A DNA stretch of 64,000 bases from CAVXNB01 sp963763085. GTDB lineage: Bacteria; Actinomycetota; Acidimicrobiia; Acidimicrobiales; Bog-793. Of the stretch, positions 54,176 through 62,253 are shown one piece after another (the first letter of the stretch is position 1; each line of letters begins with the position of its first letter). Made by a program: the position numbers and the translations under genes. The stretch lies in the NCBI GenBank assembly GCA_963763085.1, contig CAVXNB010000001.1, forward strand, positions 1,240,001 to 1,304,000. The letters run 5' to 3'. The notes below the pieces were generated by a model, which had not been told where the DNA came from, searched no databases, and was given only the letters and a program-made list of their open reading frames with translations.

Positions 54176-55420
54176 TCACGAACCGTGCCCACAAGCCGCA
54201 GCCGCAAGGATCGCGACCCTTGGCGTCCCCAACCCGCTCGCCATGTCATAACCCTGCGTGGCTTTGTGCCCGTTGCTGCCTCTCGTCACGTCGTAGAGCG
54301 CGGTAGCCCCGGAGTGGTGACGAGCGAGCGAGTACAGAGTCGGGAGCATGTTGGCCACCCTTCCGGTGCTCCGGCACGCCGGCGAGGCGTCGATCAGTGC
54401 TGTCGCTGCGGCCCAGAGCGGAGTGGCGGCACTCGTGCCGCCCCAACCGCCCTGCCACTTGCCGTCGAAGTAGATGACGTACCCGGTGTACGGGTCGGCA
54501 TCCGCGCTGACGTCCGGCACCTGCCGGCAGAAGGTCTTCCCGTCGGTTCCGCAGGCCTTGCGGTCTCCCAGCACGGCGTGCTGGTATGCCGGCATCGCCG
54601 CGTCGAGCGACACGCCCCCTCCGCCTATGCCACTGCCCCGGTTCCACACCGTCTCGTGCGCACCTGCGATCGTCGTTCCTCCCACGCCGATCACGTCCGG
54701 CTGGCTGGCCGGATCGTCGGTCGAACGCAGACCGTGCTCGGTCCCCCCGCAGCCCGTCAGGCCGGAGTCGCCGGCTGCCGCGTAGACCGTCTGGTCCTGG
54801 GCGTAGGCCTGGGCGAAGTCCTGACCCTCGGCCGCAACGACCGTCGAGTTGGCGTCGAGCTCGCACTCTCCCCACGAGATCGAGATCACGCTGTCGACGT
54901 TGCGGCTAACGATCCTCTGGTATACGGCCATGATCTGAGCCGGCGTGGCGTTCTTCGGCGCCTGATAGACGTCGATCGTCGCCCGGGGTGCGAGGCCGAT
55001 GATCGTCTCGATGTCGAGCGTCGCCTCGTCACCGCCGCGGGCGAAGATTGTCCTCGGCTCCCCCACCGGGATGTAGTCGACCGTGGCATGCGACCCCTGG
55101 CACCGCTGGTATGCGGCGATATCGGAGCGGAGGTTCGGCTGGAACTCCACCACGGCTATACGGACCCCCTGGCCCTGGTCGCCGAGATCGAGCAGCGGCG
55201 TCATGTCGTAGCGCGCCGCCAGCTGAGCCGGAAGGTAGCTCCCGCCGACGACGGCGGCACTCGCGCAGCGGGAGGTCGTCGTCAGGCTCTCGCTCGCCCG
55301 CACGAGGAAGCTCCGGGGCACCGAGAGTGCCTTGGACGGTCCCGACGACGAGACGACGGCTGAAGTTGACCAGACCAGTGCGAGTATGGCGAGGGCGGAA
55401 GCGAAGCGGAAGCGTTGCAT
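54176..55420 (-). CDS. secreted sedolisin (S53) serine-carboxyl protease
   Basis: 414 residues from ATG 55420. A clear signal peptide (MQRFRFASALAILALVW...) leads into the catalytic domain. Key residues: Glu132 and Asp136 in DEATLDIETIIG (ExxxD pair), Asp218 in AAAGDSG (oxyanion), and Ser330 in GGWGGTSAATP (GTSxxxP). The C-terminus has LYDVTRGSNG and GYDMASGLGTP, the Ca2+ site region. Length between signal peptide and catalytic core is only ~50 residues, so the usual ~190-residue S53 propeptide is missing or very short. It would be an acid-active extracellular endopeptidase. The only intact one of three copies here. Confidence 0.9.
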   Translation of the reverse strand: MQRFRFASALAILALVWSTSAVVSSSGPSKALSVPRSFLVRASESLTTTSRCASAAVVGGSYLPAQLAARYDMTPLLDLGDQGQGVRIAVVEFQPNLRSDIAAYQRCQGSHATVDYIPVGEPRTIFARGGDEATLDIETIIGLAPRATIDVYQAPKNATPAQIMAVYQRIVSRNVDSVISISWGECELDANSTVVAAEGQDFAQAYAQDQTVYAAAGDSGLTGCGGTEHGLRSTDDPASQPDVIGVGGTTIAGAHETVWNRGSGIGGGGVSLDAAMPAYQHAVLGDRKACGTDGKTFCRQVPDVSADADPYTGYVIYFDGKWQGGWGGTSAATPLWAAATALIDASPACRSTGRVANMLPTLYSLARHHSGATALYDVTRGSNGHKATQGYDMASGLGTPRVAILAAAACGHGS

Positions 55421-55530
55421 GCAGGTATCCCTGGCCCGGCTTTGCCTTCAATGAGTGGGGGGCGATCGAGGAGAGCCAAGTACCGGGCACAGCTTTGCTC
55501 AGCAGCCTCTTTGGCCACGGTACGGGACAT
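55282..55530 (-). CDS. conserved small ORF upstream of sedolisin, overlapping it out of frame
   Basis: ATG 55530 (AGGGAG just before) opens MSRTVAKEAAEQSCARYLAL then LDRPPLIEGKAGPG and runs into the sedolisin gene in another frame. The same peptide precedes the two decayed sedolisins: AAEQGCARYLAVLERRPLID (A) and TAEQSCAQYSAV (B). Between A and C several codons differ only synonymously (GAA/GAG, CGC/CGG, CTA/TTG, AGA/CGC, CTT/CTC), which points to protein-level conservation. It may be a translated regulatory leader or an N-terminal extension separated by an indel. Function unknown. Confidence 0.5.
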   Translation of the reverse strand: MSRTVAKEAAEQSCARYLALLDRPPLIEGKAGPGIPACNASASLPPSPYSHWSGQLQPSSRRRDRPRHSRCPGASSCGRARA

Positions 55531-56096
55531 TCTCCCTGGTGAACACCCCACACATTGCCTGCCTGCTCCCCTGCAACGGCACCCGCTCCCCGTGGATATT
55601 CACGCTGTCAGCCCTTGGTATAGGCGGCGTCATTCCGCGTAGCGGTTCAAGACGTAGCCCTTGTTATTGCGCATCACTCCAAGGCGTCGACCCTCTCGCG
55701 AAGCAAGGGGAACCCTCGGTATAGACGGAGGGGCTACACAACCTCGGCAGCACAACGCCAGGTGGCAGGGCACGCGGGGAGCCCGGGCGCGGCCGGGCGG
55801 CAAACTGGACCAGATCCGCCGCAACCGGCGGAATGGGGTAGTGGGCTAGTTTGACCTGGGCAACCGACAAAGAGGTGGTGCCACATGAATTTCTCACTCG
55901 TGACACTCCTCGGTAAAAGCGTCTCGAGCGGGACACCACGGGTCGCACCAGGAAGGTAGGAAGGCGAAGCGACTAGCCCTGACTCACCAGTCGGGCGTGG
56001 GTGCGCAGCAAGGCATTGGCAGGTGGAGCGGGTTAGGCCTACCCTCGAGCACTCTCTACTCAATCGTGCCATCGGCGTCGGGTCTAGCGTGCTGTC
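55531..56096. other. intergenic region before the rightward membrane-protein gene
   Basis: About 565 bases. Only one short frame stands out: ATG 55885, with AGAGGTGG upstream, gives MNFSLVTLLGKSVSSGTPRV plus four residues (rightward, stop 55959). This could be a real short peptide but cannot be supported further. No terminator or repeat recognised. Confidence 0.3.
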
Positions 56097-56648
56097 GTGT
56101 CGCGTTGGTTCAATCGGGTCGTGCGGGCAATACCAGCGCCGCCACCGCCTGAAGGAAGTCTGTCCAGTCCTGCGACAGTCATCTATACGGCTCTTACCGA
56201 GTTACAGCGAGATCAGCTCGGCGCCCAGCTCGATCAGGCGAACGGGAACGACCTACTTGCTGTCGCCGAGATCGCAGCGGCCATCGCCCTCGTGATCGGC
56301 ATCGTCATCGTGCGCGTGACGTACCAGCAAGCGGGATCTTGGTGTTGGTGGTGGTGGCCGATCCCTGGCTTCGTCGTGGGGATGTTCATGGCGGGCGTGC
56401 CACTCATTCCTGCAACCAAGAACCGCCGCTACATGCACGGCCCGAGGGTTCCCGATCTCCTCGCCAGGATCGGTACGGACACCACGGTTGAAGCAGCCTT
56501 AAGGCGACTGATTCTGGACTTTGAGGGCTGTTGGACGAATAACGACACCCTGCTGAAACGAGAAGGTGCGTGGTTGAAACGGGGCGGAATATCTCTTGTG
56601 GCGTTCGGTTTGGTCACTGTCGGTCTGTACACTTGGGCCTTGAACTAG
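56097..56648 (+). CDS. small membrane protein with three helices, unknown function
   Basis: 183 residues from GTG 56097; no strong ribosome-binding site. A Pro-rich N-terminus (AIPAPPPPEG) leads to a first helix at ~57-73 and a Trp-rich second helix (CWWWWPIPGFVVGMFMAG). A ~70-residue cytoplasmic loop follows (VPDLLARIGTDTTVEAALRR and DFEGCWTNNDTLLKREGAWL), with a last helix at the C-terminus. The arrangement is loosely like SLATT-type or other effector membrane domains, but no diagnostic motif allows that call. A 58-residue gene follows four bases later, so the pair is probably co-translated. Confidence 0.55.
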   Translation: MSRWFNRVVRAIPAPPPPEGSLSSPATVIYTALTELQRDQLGAQLDQANGNDLLAVAEIAAAIALVIGIVIVRVTYQQAGSWCWWWWPIPGFVVGMFMAGVPLIPATKNRRYMHGPRVPDLLARIGTDTTVEAALRRLILDFEGCWTNNDTLLKREGAWLKRGGISLVAFGLVTVGLYTWALN

Positions 56649-56652
56649 GAGC

Positions 56653-56829
56653 ATGGTGACAAACCAGAGCGATACGCCGAACGAACCGCCAGCAGAACAC
56701 GAAACGCCCGCGCACATTCCGCCCATCGACTTCACACAACCCACCGAAGATCAGATGGCAGAGGTTCGCAAGGGCATCGGCGGCGAGAACCGGGCCGACA
56801 AGGAGCAAGGTCGGTCCGACAAGGGCTAG
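56653..56829 (+). CDS. 58-residue acidic/Pro-rich small protein
   Basis: ATG 56653 lies four bases after the membrane-protein stop, with AGGAG directly before. The peptide is hydrophilic: MVTNQSDTPNEPPAEHETPA, then IPPIDFTQPTEDQMAEVRKG and a charged end. It has no Cys, no membrane helix and no signal. Tight spacing suggests it works with the preceding membrane protein. A leftward frame across the same bases (56614-57003) is an alternative but has no comparable start signal. Confidence 0.5.
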   Translation: MVTNQSDTPNEPPAEHETPAHIPPIDFTQPTEDQMAEVRKGIGGENRADKEQGRSDKG

Positions 56830-57104
56830 TCCAGCAGCCCGGCGATTTGCTGGAGCGACCACCAGCATCGCAAAGACGACGCTGTCGACCGAGATGCAAT
56901 CCAGGCAACGCAGGCAGTGCCCAAGACCATCCTTGGTCAGTTGGATGCGGGCATTGCGCAGGCGGCTCTTGAGGTCAGACAGGAACGTGTAGCAGTCCGC
57001 CATCGTGGGCTCGCCTACCAGCCACGACGGGATCAGCTTGGTTTCCGCAACGATCGCGGTCCAGGTCCAGACATCGTCCTTAGCGTGGTCGGCTGGGCGG
57101 TTAG

Positions 57105-57458
57105 GTGGGCGCTAAGGCGCTGACGGCCGAGGAACGGCGAGACATCGCGAAGCGGGCTTGGGACGCCAGGAAGGCGTCAGACACCGCGGAGACGCGAAAC
57201 AGACTTAGCGAGGATGAATCTCTTGTTCGATCGAGCGAGACGGGGAATGTCCCCGTACGTCTCCTCGTCCCAATTCCCGAGCATCCGGAGGCAGTCTGGT
57301 GGCGAGGCTTCATTCATCGCAGCACAGCGCATTTGATCGTCCGTAGGATGCCATTCAGGATCGTTGGGTGCGCGTCGGTCAGTTCGGACCCTGTGCTGCC
57401 AGTCTCGCGAGTTCCTTCGTCTCGGCCCGAGCGAATTCGATTGCAGTCACCACCGTAG
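57105..57458 (+). CDS. possible small protein with AEERRDIAKRAWDARKA motif
   Basis: 117 residues from GTG 57105. The first 25 residues (GAKALTAEERRDIAKRAWDA) resemble the short basic (S/T)xxERxxIAxxAxxAR motif common in small bacterial DNA-associated proteins. The rest has LLVPIPEHPEAVWWRGF and then loses character. The ribosome-binding site is weak and a leftward frame (57314-57523, MMLDYEKAMSEFAAAKRRCG) overlaps it, so which is coding, if either, is unsure. The remaining bases 56830-57104 and 57459-57625 hold nothing I can support. Confidence 0.3.
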   Translation: MGAKALTAEERRDIAKRAWDARKASDTAETRNRLSEDESLVRSSETGNVPVRLLVPIPEHPEAVWWRGFIHRSTAHLIVRRMPFRIVGCASVSSDPVLPVSRVPSSRPERIRLQSPP

Positions 57459-57625
57459 ACCTCGCCACAGCGACGCTTCGCGGCTGCAAACTCCGACATC
57501 GCCTTTTCGTAGTCCAACATCACGTATCACCCCGAGGCGATAATACCAAGCTTGTGATTTGGGCGAAAGAGGCAGGTTCGCGTCCTTCCCCAGGTCAAGC
57601 TGGCCAACTACCCGAAATTCGGGAG

Positions 57626-60517
57626 CTAGCCGGGCGAGGGCGAGGACGGTGCGTCGAGCACGTCTTCGCCGCCCTCGATCGGGTAAACAGCCCTCAGCTC
57701 ACGCCTCGAGCGGACTTCGAGCTTGCGATACGCGCGGAGAAGATGGCCTTCGACGGTCTTTTCCGCAAGGAACAAGGCGCTTGCGATCTCCGCATTCGTA
57801 CGGCCGCTGGCCGCGAGCGAGATCACGCGACGCTCGCTGGAGGTGAGCGCCTCGGCTCCCGACAGCGCCAGGCGACGCGGCCGTGCACCACTCAGGCGAA
57901 GCTCGCCGCCGGCTCTGGAGATCAGCGGCGCCGCACCACTGCGCAACGCGAGGTCGGCGCCGCGGCGAAGGACGTTCCTGGACTTGGTCGGGGGAGCCCC
58001 TTCTTCGCGGAGGACCCGGCCATGATCGATCAGGGCAGAGGCGAGCTGCAGCTGCGCCGGCGAGCCCTCGAGCAGGCGCACCGCCTGCTCCAACCGCGCC
58101 AGCTGAATGTCGGCGTCGCCGACGATGGCGACCAGATGCAGCGCCGCTCCGAGGACCCAGTTCGCTCCGTGGACGCGACTGAGCTCCAGGTTCTCGTCGG
58201 CGAGACGCGAAGCCTCCTCGCGGCGGTCGAGTGCTGCCAGCGTCAACGCGCTCTCGCTCCGCCAGACGGCGACGACAGGGCTGTCGATCCCACACTCGTC
58301 GGCCCACCGGCCCGCTCGCAGGAAGTCGGCCATGGCCTCCGACCATCGCCCTTGCGCGGCGCGGACACGTCCGCGCTGTTCGAGCAGGCCGTGGCCTTCC
58401 AACGGGGACGGCTGCAGGTCGGCGAGGTCGAGCATCGACGCCACCTCGTCGGCGTCCTCGACCCGGCCCTGATCCAACAGTGTGCTCACGAGACAGGCGA
58501 CGGCTTCGGGCCGACGCGCCCACGGCCGCTCCTCGGCGACCGAGAGCGCCCAACGCGCTTCGGTCTCGGCACTGGCGAGCGAACCTTGCAGGGCGAGCGA
58601 GACCGCGAGCGTCGTCGAGAACTCGGCGTCGGCAAGCTCGAGGTCGTGCGAGCGGCTGACGGCCTGGGCTTGACGTGCGAGACGGTCGGCCTCCTTGAAG
58701 TCGCCGGCGCGCGCGAGAGCCAGCAACGCACGCGCCCACAGCTCACAGCGGAGCGGGTTCTGACTCACGAACTCCTCGCCGAGCACGGCACGCCGTACGA
58801 CGTTGGCGACATCGATCGGTCGCGCCCGCGTGGAGCTGCCGATCTCGATCGTCGCCATGAGGGCGAGCGCTTCGCGCTGTGCCGGCGTGCGGGGATCGCG
58901 ACTTGGCCCGACCACCGAGCCGAGCAGCTCGGCTGCCATCAGCATCGCCGCCGGCGTTCTGCTGACGAGCACGGCGGCCACCAACAGCTCCACCTTGGCG
59001 GCGACGTCGTTCTCGGGAAGCAACCCTGCAATTTGTTGCAGCATCGGGCCGAGCTCGGAACGAGCGGAGAGATCCGGGCACCTCCGACTCACGTCCAGCG
59101 CCGCATGCGCCGCGTGCCGGGGGTCGGCGCTCTGTTCGAGCGCCTGACGCAGGTACTCGAGCGCCGGCATCGCATCGAGAGACGCTTCGGCCCGGGCGAG
59201 GTTCAGCAGCATGTCGGGCCGGCGCGGAGCCATCGGCTGTTCTGCCAACGCGCGGCTCAGGTACCGCACCGCTTGCGCGGAAGCGCCTTGGCGAAGCGCG
59301 AGGCCGCCGGCCTCCTCGAGTTGCTTGGCTACCCACTCGTCGCCGGTCGGCTCGGCCGCGGCCAGGTGCTCCGCCAGCTCGTGAACGGGCGCGCCGCGGG
59401 CCTTCAGGCCCTTGGCAATTCTCACGTGGAGCTCGGCACGGATCGTCGGCCTGATGTCCGCGTACACCGTTCGTCCCACGAAGGGGTGCAGGATCGAAAG
59501 TGCCCTCCCTCGTCCGAGCAGGTCCACTGCTCGGAGACTCTCGGCTGCTGCGCTGACTCTCGCTGGCTCGAGAGCCGTCACCTCGTCGACGAGATCGAGA
59601 TCGACAGGACCACCGGCGACGGCGACGACGTCGAGCACCGTGGCGGCATCGGGCTCGAGCGACGCCAGGCGTCCGAGGACGGAACGGGCCACAGCCGCCG
59701 AAGTCACGGTGTGGACACGCTCGACCGAGAGGGCACTCGGTGACGTCCTCTCGAGACCGAGCTCCCGGAAGAGAGCGAAGAGCAAGCCCGGGTGTCCCCC
59801 GGTCTCCTCGTGACACGCGCGGACGAAGGCCTCCTCGGCGGGCAGGCTGAAGTAGTCGGTCGCAAGTGCCTCGACCGCCTCGGCTGAAAGCGGGGCGAGT
59901 GCCATCACCCGAGCCGACGGTTCGGACAAGATGTGCTCGACGCGATGAAGCGGCGCCCCCGGGGCCCGCGCCGCCAAGCCGATGATCAGCCTCGCCTTCG
60001 GGTAAGCGCGTTGCTCGAAGTCGTAGAGCCACTCGCTCGACTCCTCGTCGGACCAGTGCGCATCGTCGACGGCTATGACGACGCCTTGCTCGGCGGAGAG
60101 CTTCTTCACCAGACGGTCGAGATCCGCCGCGCCGCCTTTCGCGTCTCCGCCAGCCGCCGTCACTTCGGTGGCGCCGCCGGCTTGAGAGCTCAGCAACTGC
60201 TTGACGACACCGAAAGCTGCCCGCTCCTTCAGGCCGTCGCCCCGGGCGCGCAGCACGGTCCATCCGGCATCGACGGCGATCTGGCACGCCGCCTTCAGAA
60301 ACGCCGTCTTCCCGACACCCGTCCCACCCTCCACCACGATCGGGCCGACGGGATGGTCCCAGTCGTCGGAGAACAAGGCCCGCAGCTCGGACAGATAGTC
60401 GTCACGCTCCAGCAATCGTGCACGGTGGCGACGACTCGCTCCGGACGCAGTCTTGTGGCCCGTAGATGATCCATGCGGCTGCTTCGGCCGCGGTCGGCGC
60501 CGGTCCGCGGTGGTCAC
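57626..60517 (-). CDS. large LuxR-family ATPase transcriptional regulator (LAL/MalT-like)
   Basis: 963 residues, normal for the family. After a basic N-terminus comes an AAA-type ATPase: Walker A VVEGGTGVGKTAFLKAA, Walker B VVIAVDDAHWSDEESSEWL, and the sensor region RLIIGLAARAPG. A long helical TPR-like middle (~300-870) follows, then a C-terminal LuxR HTH (LTSSERRVISLAASGRTNAE, then LFLAEKTVEGHLLRAYRKLE). These regulators bind an inducer and ATP to activate transcription. It lies directly downstream (leftward) of the second pilin unit's terminator; no adjacent target is certain. Intact, no frameshift. Confidence 0.95.
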   Translation of the reverse strand: MTTADRRRPRPKQPHGSSTGHKTASGASRRHRARLLERDDYLSELRALFSDDWDHPVGPIVVEGGTGVGKTAFLKAACQIAVDAGWTVLRARGDGLKERAAFGVVKQLLSSQAGGATEVTAAGGDAKGGAADLDRLVKKLSAEQGVVIAVDDAHWSDEESSEWLYDFEQRAYPKARLIIGLAARAPGAPLHRVEHILSEPSARVMALAPLSAEAVEALATDYFSLPAEEAFVRACHEETGGHPGLLFALFRELGLERTSPSALSVERVHTVTSAAVARSVLGRLASLEPDAATVLDVVAVAGGPVDLDLVDEVTALEPARVSAAAESLRAVDLLGRGRALSILHPFVGRTVYADIRPTIRAELHVRIAKGLKARGAPVHELAEHLAAAEPTGDEWVAKQLEEAGGLALRQGASAQAVRYLSRALAEQPMAPRRPDMLLNLARAEASLDAMPALEYLRQALEQSADPRHAAHAALDVSRRCPDLSARSELGPMLQQIAGLLPENDVAAKVELLVAAVLVSRTPAAMLMAAELLGSVVGPSRDPRTPAQREALALMATIEIGSSTRARPIDVANVVRRAVLGEEFVSQNPLRCELWARALLALARAGDFKEADRLARQAQAVSRSHDLELADAEFSTTLAVSLALQGSLASAETEARWALSVAEERPWARRPEAVACLVSTLLDQGRVEDADEVASMLDLADLQPSPLEGHGLLEQRGRVRAAQGRWSEAMADFLRAGRWADECGIDSPVVAVWRSESALTLAALDRREEASRLADENLELSRVHGANWVLGAALHLVAIVGDADIQLARLEQAVRLLEGSPAQLQLASALIDHGRVLREEGAPPTKSRNVLRRGADLALRSGAAPLISRAGGELRLSGARPRRLALSGAEALTSSERRVISLAASGRTNAEIASALFLAEKTVEGHLLRAYRKLEVRSRRELRAVYPIEGGEDVLDAPSSPSPG

Positions 60518-60886
60518 GTGCGCCCGCCTTCACATGGGGCGCCTTCAACCAACCGACCGACCGTTCCGACGGACAGGCCGCCACTGGTCCTCGCAATGTC
60601 CATGAGCTCGCTACCCTCGCAACTTGCCAGCCTTAGGAATCTGCAGACCAGGGCCTGCAAAGGACAACATCCTAGACCAGGAATCGAGCTCGACAAAAAA
60701 GAGCCCCCGCGACCACCGGTCACGGGGGCTCTTGTCACTGCTCTGCTACTTGTAGCTACTGTCTTTACCGTCCGTTGACGCTGCCGTCCCACGCACAGTC
60801 AGCCGACGGTGTAGCTGTACTCGCCCTGAACTGCCTCGCAAAGGACGCACATCAGCGATCCCAGTTCACGATGAGCTCAGTCGAGG
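60518..60886. other. intergenic, with terminator
   Basis: About 370 bases between the pilin-like gene 2 stop and the LuxR-type gene start. The terminator at 60699-60733 is the only element I can name. The LuxR-type promoter must lie left of it. Confidence 0.45.
60699..60733 (-). terminator. rho-independent terminator after pilin-like gene 2
   Basis: AAGAGCCCCCG-GACC pairs with GGTC-CGGGGGCTCTT, followed leftward by TTTTTT. It is almost the same as the stem at 52084-52115, so the two pilin transcription units seem to have been copied with their ends. Confidence 0.92.
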
Positions 60887-61495
60887 TCAACCCGTCGGGA
60901 ACCCGCCGGTCTGAGCGACGACGGATCCGGGCCAGTTGGTGAACGTCGTGCCCGTCCCAGCGATGCAGGAGGAAGAAGGCACGTTCGGGTCCACGGCGTA
61001 ATAGGTGCCGGTACCCGTTTCCCCGAGGACCGCGGTCGTCTGCGGTGCGCTCAGGCTGACGATGATCCAGCAGTTCTCGGTCCCCTTCGACCACGCCGTC
61101 ATCTCGAGCGCATCGGCACTGCCGTTCTGCTGGGTCGAGATCGACACGAAGTTGACGCCCGTCGACGGGCCGCCCGACACGAACACGGGAGCGCCGGCGA
61201 GCTGCGAGATCGTCGACTGGCCGTTGCCGGTGGCCACGTCGATGCCGCTGTAGGACTGCTGCCCGTTCGTCTCGGTGTAGTACGCCTTCGCACCGGTGAG
61301 CGAGCTCTGCAGGTTCGCCTGCGCAGCGGTGTCGCTCGCGTTCTTGGTCGTCGACAGGAACGTCGGGATCGCGATCGCGAGCAGGATACCGATGATGAGC
61401 AACACGACGAGGAGCTCGATGAGAGTGAAGCCCTCGTCGTGCGGTTCTCGTCGTCTCAAGTCCTTGAGCGGGTACCTCTTGGAAACTTTCCTCAT
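60887..61495 (-). CDS. type IV pilin-like protein 2
   Basis: 202 residues from ATG 61495, with AGGAGG nine bases upstream. A 22-residue basic leader ends HDEG, then FTLIELLVVLLIIGILLAIA, identical to pilin 1 for the first mature ~25 residues. Then STTKNASDTAAQANLQSSL parallels the other pilin. Two Cys (ENCWII and SSSCIAG) again form a likely disulfide loop, and it ends AQTGGFPTG against MQTGGYPAG. It is a paralogue of pilin 1 with a diverged middle. Alternative or co-assembled subunits are both possible. Confidence 0.93.
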   Translation of the reverse strand: MRKVSKRYPLKDLRRREPHDEGFTLIELLVVLLIIGILLAIAIPTFLSTTKNASDTAAQANLQSSLTGAKAYYTETNGQQSYSGIDVATGNGQSTISQLAGAPVFVSGGPSTGVNFVSISTQQNGSADALEMTAWSKGTENCWIIVSLSAPQTTAVLGETGTGTYYAVDPNVPSSSCIAGTGTTFTNWPGSVVAQTGGFPTG

Positions 61496-61595
61496 AACAA
61501 ACTGCCTCCTATGGTCAATAAATGTGCAGCACTTTTTCTGCGTCAGCAGAGCCTTGAAGGATCTTCCGCCGGCAAGCTCAGCGGCCCACGCCTGA

Positions 61596-62195
61596 TCAGG
61601 AGATCAGGTAGAGCACCGGGGTCGGCTGGTCCGTCGGTATGTAGACGTCGGTCCTTCGCTGCTCGAGCGCCGAGCGCACAACCTTCTTCAGGCTGCTGAT
61701 GAGCGACTGGACCTGTCGCGGGCCACTGAAGACGACCCGCTGCACCTGGATCGGTGGGCTGGCGGCTGCAAGGCCCTCCACACGGATGCCGGTGAACTCC
61801 ACACGGATCGTCGGGATCACCTGCCCGGCCGCTCGGATGGCCGTGGCGCCGGCGCTCGCCTGCGCGACCAAGAGGTCATCATCGAGGAGCGGGTCCGATC
61901 TCCAGGCCCACAACCCCATCGCGGGCGCAGCCGGGGTGGGCGTCGATCTCGCCATGAAGCTGAGCAGCTCGTTCAACTGGGCTGCGAGGTCTTCGGCTTC
62001 GGACAGCTTGAGCACGGCGATCTCCTGGCGTCTCGGCGCCTGGGCGTTCGTGACCGAGTTGAGGAGCCCGATTCCAGACATCGCAATTCTGGCGAACGCC
62101 GTCTTCTCGCCATCGATGTCTGACTCTCCGCCCTGAACGCTCACAGCCTTGACGAACATGTCGTCTCGTTGGGGGCGCACGACGCGGTTTTCCAA
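61596..62195 (-). CDS. hypothetical protein upstream of pilin 2, start disputed
   Basis: 199 residues from TTG 62195; ATG 62159 is another start. It has no membrane helix. Text such as AEDLAAQLNELLSFMARSTP and VIPTIRVEFTGIRVEGLA, VQRVVFSGPRQVQSLI shows alternate helices and strands. I do not recognise the family. The frame is open further upstream (RDAVARVLDPLENRVVRPQ), and GTG 62253 with AGAGG before it would join that frame if one G of the run at 62226-62230 were removed, so the true N-terminus may be ~20 residues longer. It sits 100 bases before pilin 2 on the same strand. Confidence 0.55.
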   Translation of the reverse strand: MENRVVRPQRDDMFVKAVSVQGGESDIDGEKTAFARIAMSGIGLLNSVTNAQAPRRQEIAVLKLSEAEDLAAQLNELLSFMARSTPTPAAPAMGLWAWRSDPLLDDDLLVAQASAGATAIRAAGQVIPTIRVEFTGIRVEGLAAASPPIQVQRVVFSGPRQVQSLISSLKKVVRSALEQRRTDVYIPTDQPTPVLYLIS

Positions 62196-62253
62196 TGGAT
62201 CGAGGACGCGCGCGACAGCATCACGCCCCCAGCCTTGCGGGGTTTGTCTCCAC

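Noticed and set aside
49981..55550. Three-copy conserved element upstream of sedolisin loci as a structured RNA or riboswitch (a small hairpin GGGAC/GTCCC, GGAAG/CTTCC seems to covary)
   Set aside because: Differences between copies fall mainly at synonymous codon positions of one reading frame, so peptide coding explains the conservation better. No match to a riboswitch core I know.
56614..57003. Leftward 129-residue frame beginning MADCYTFLSDLKSR
   Set aside because: It overlaps the 58-residue gene and the end of the membrane-protein gene and has no good ribosome site. Kept only as an alternative.
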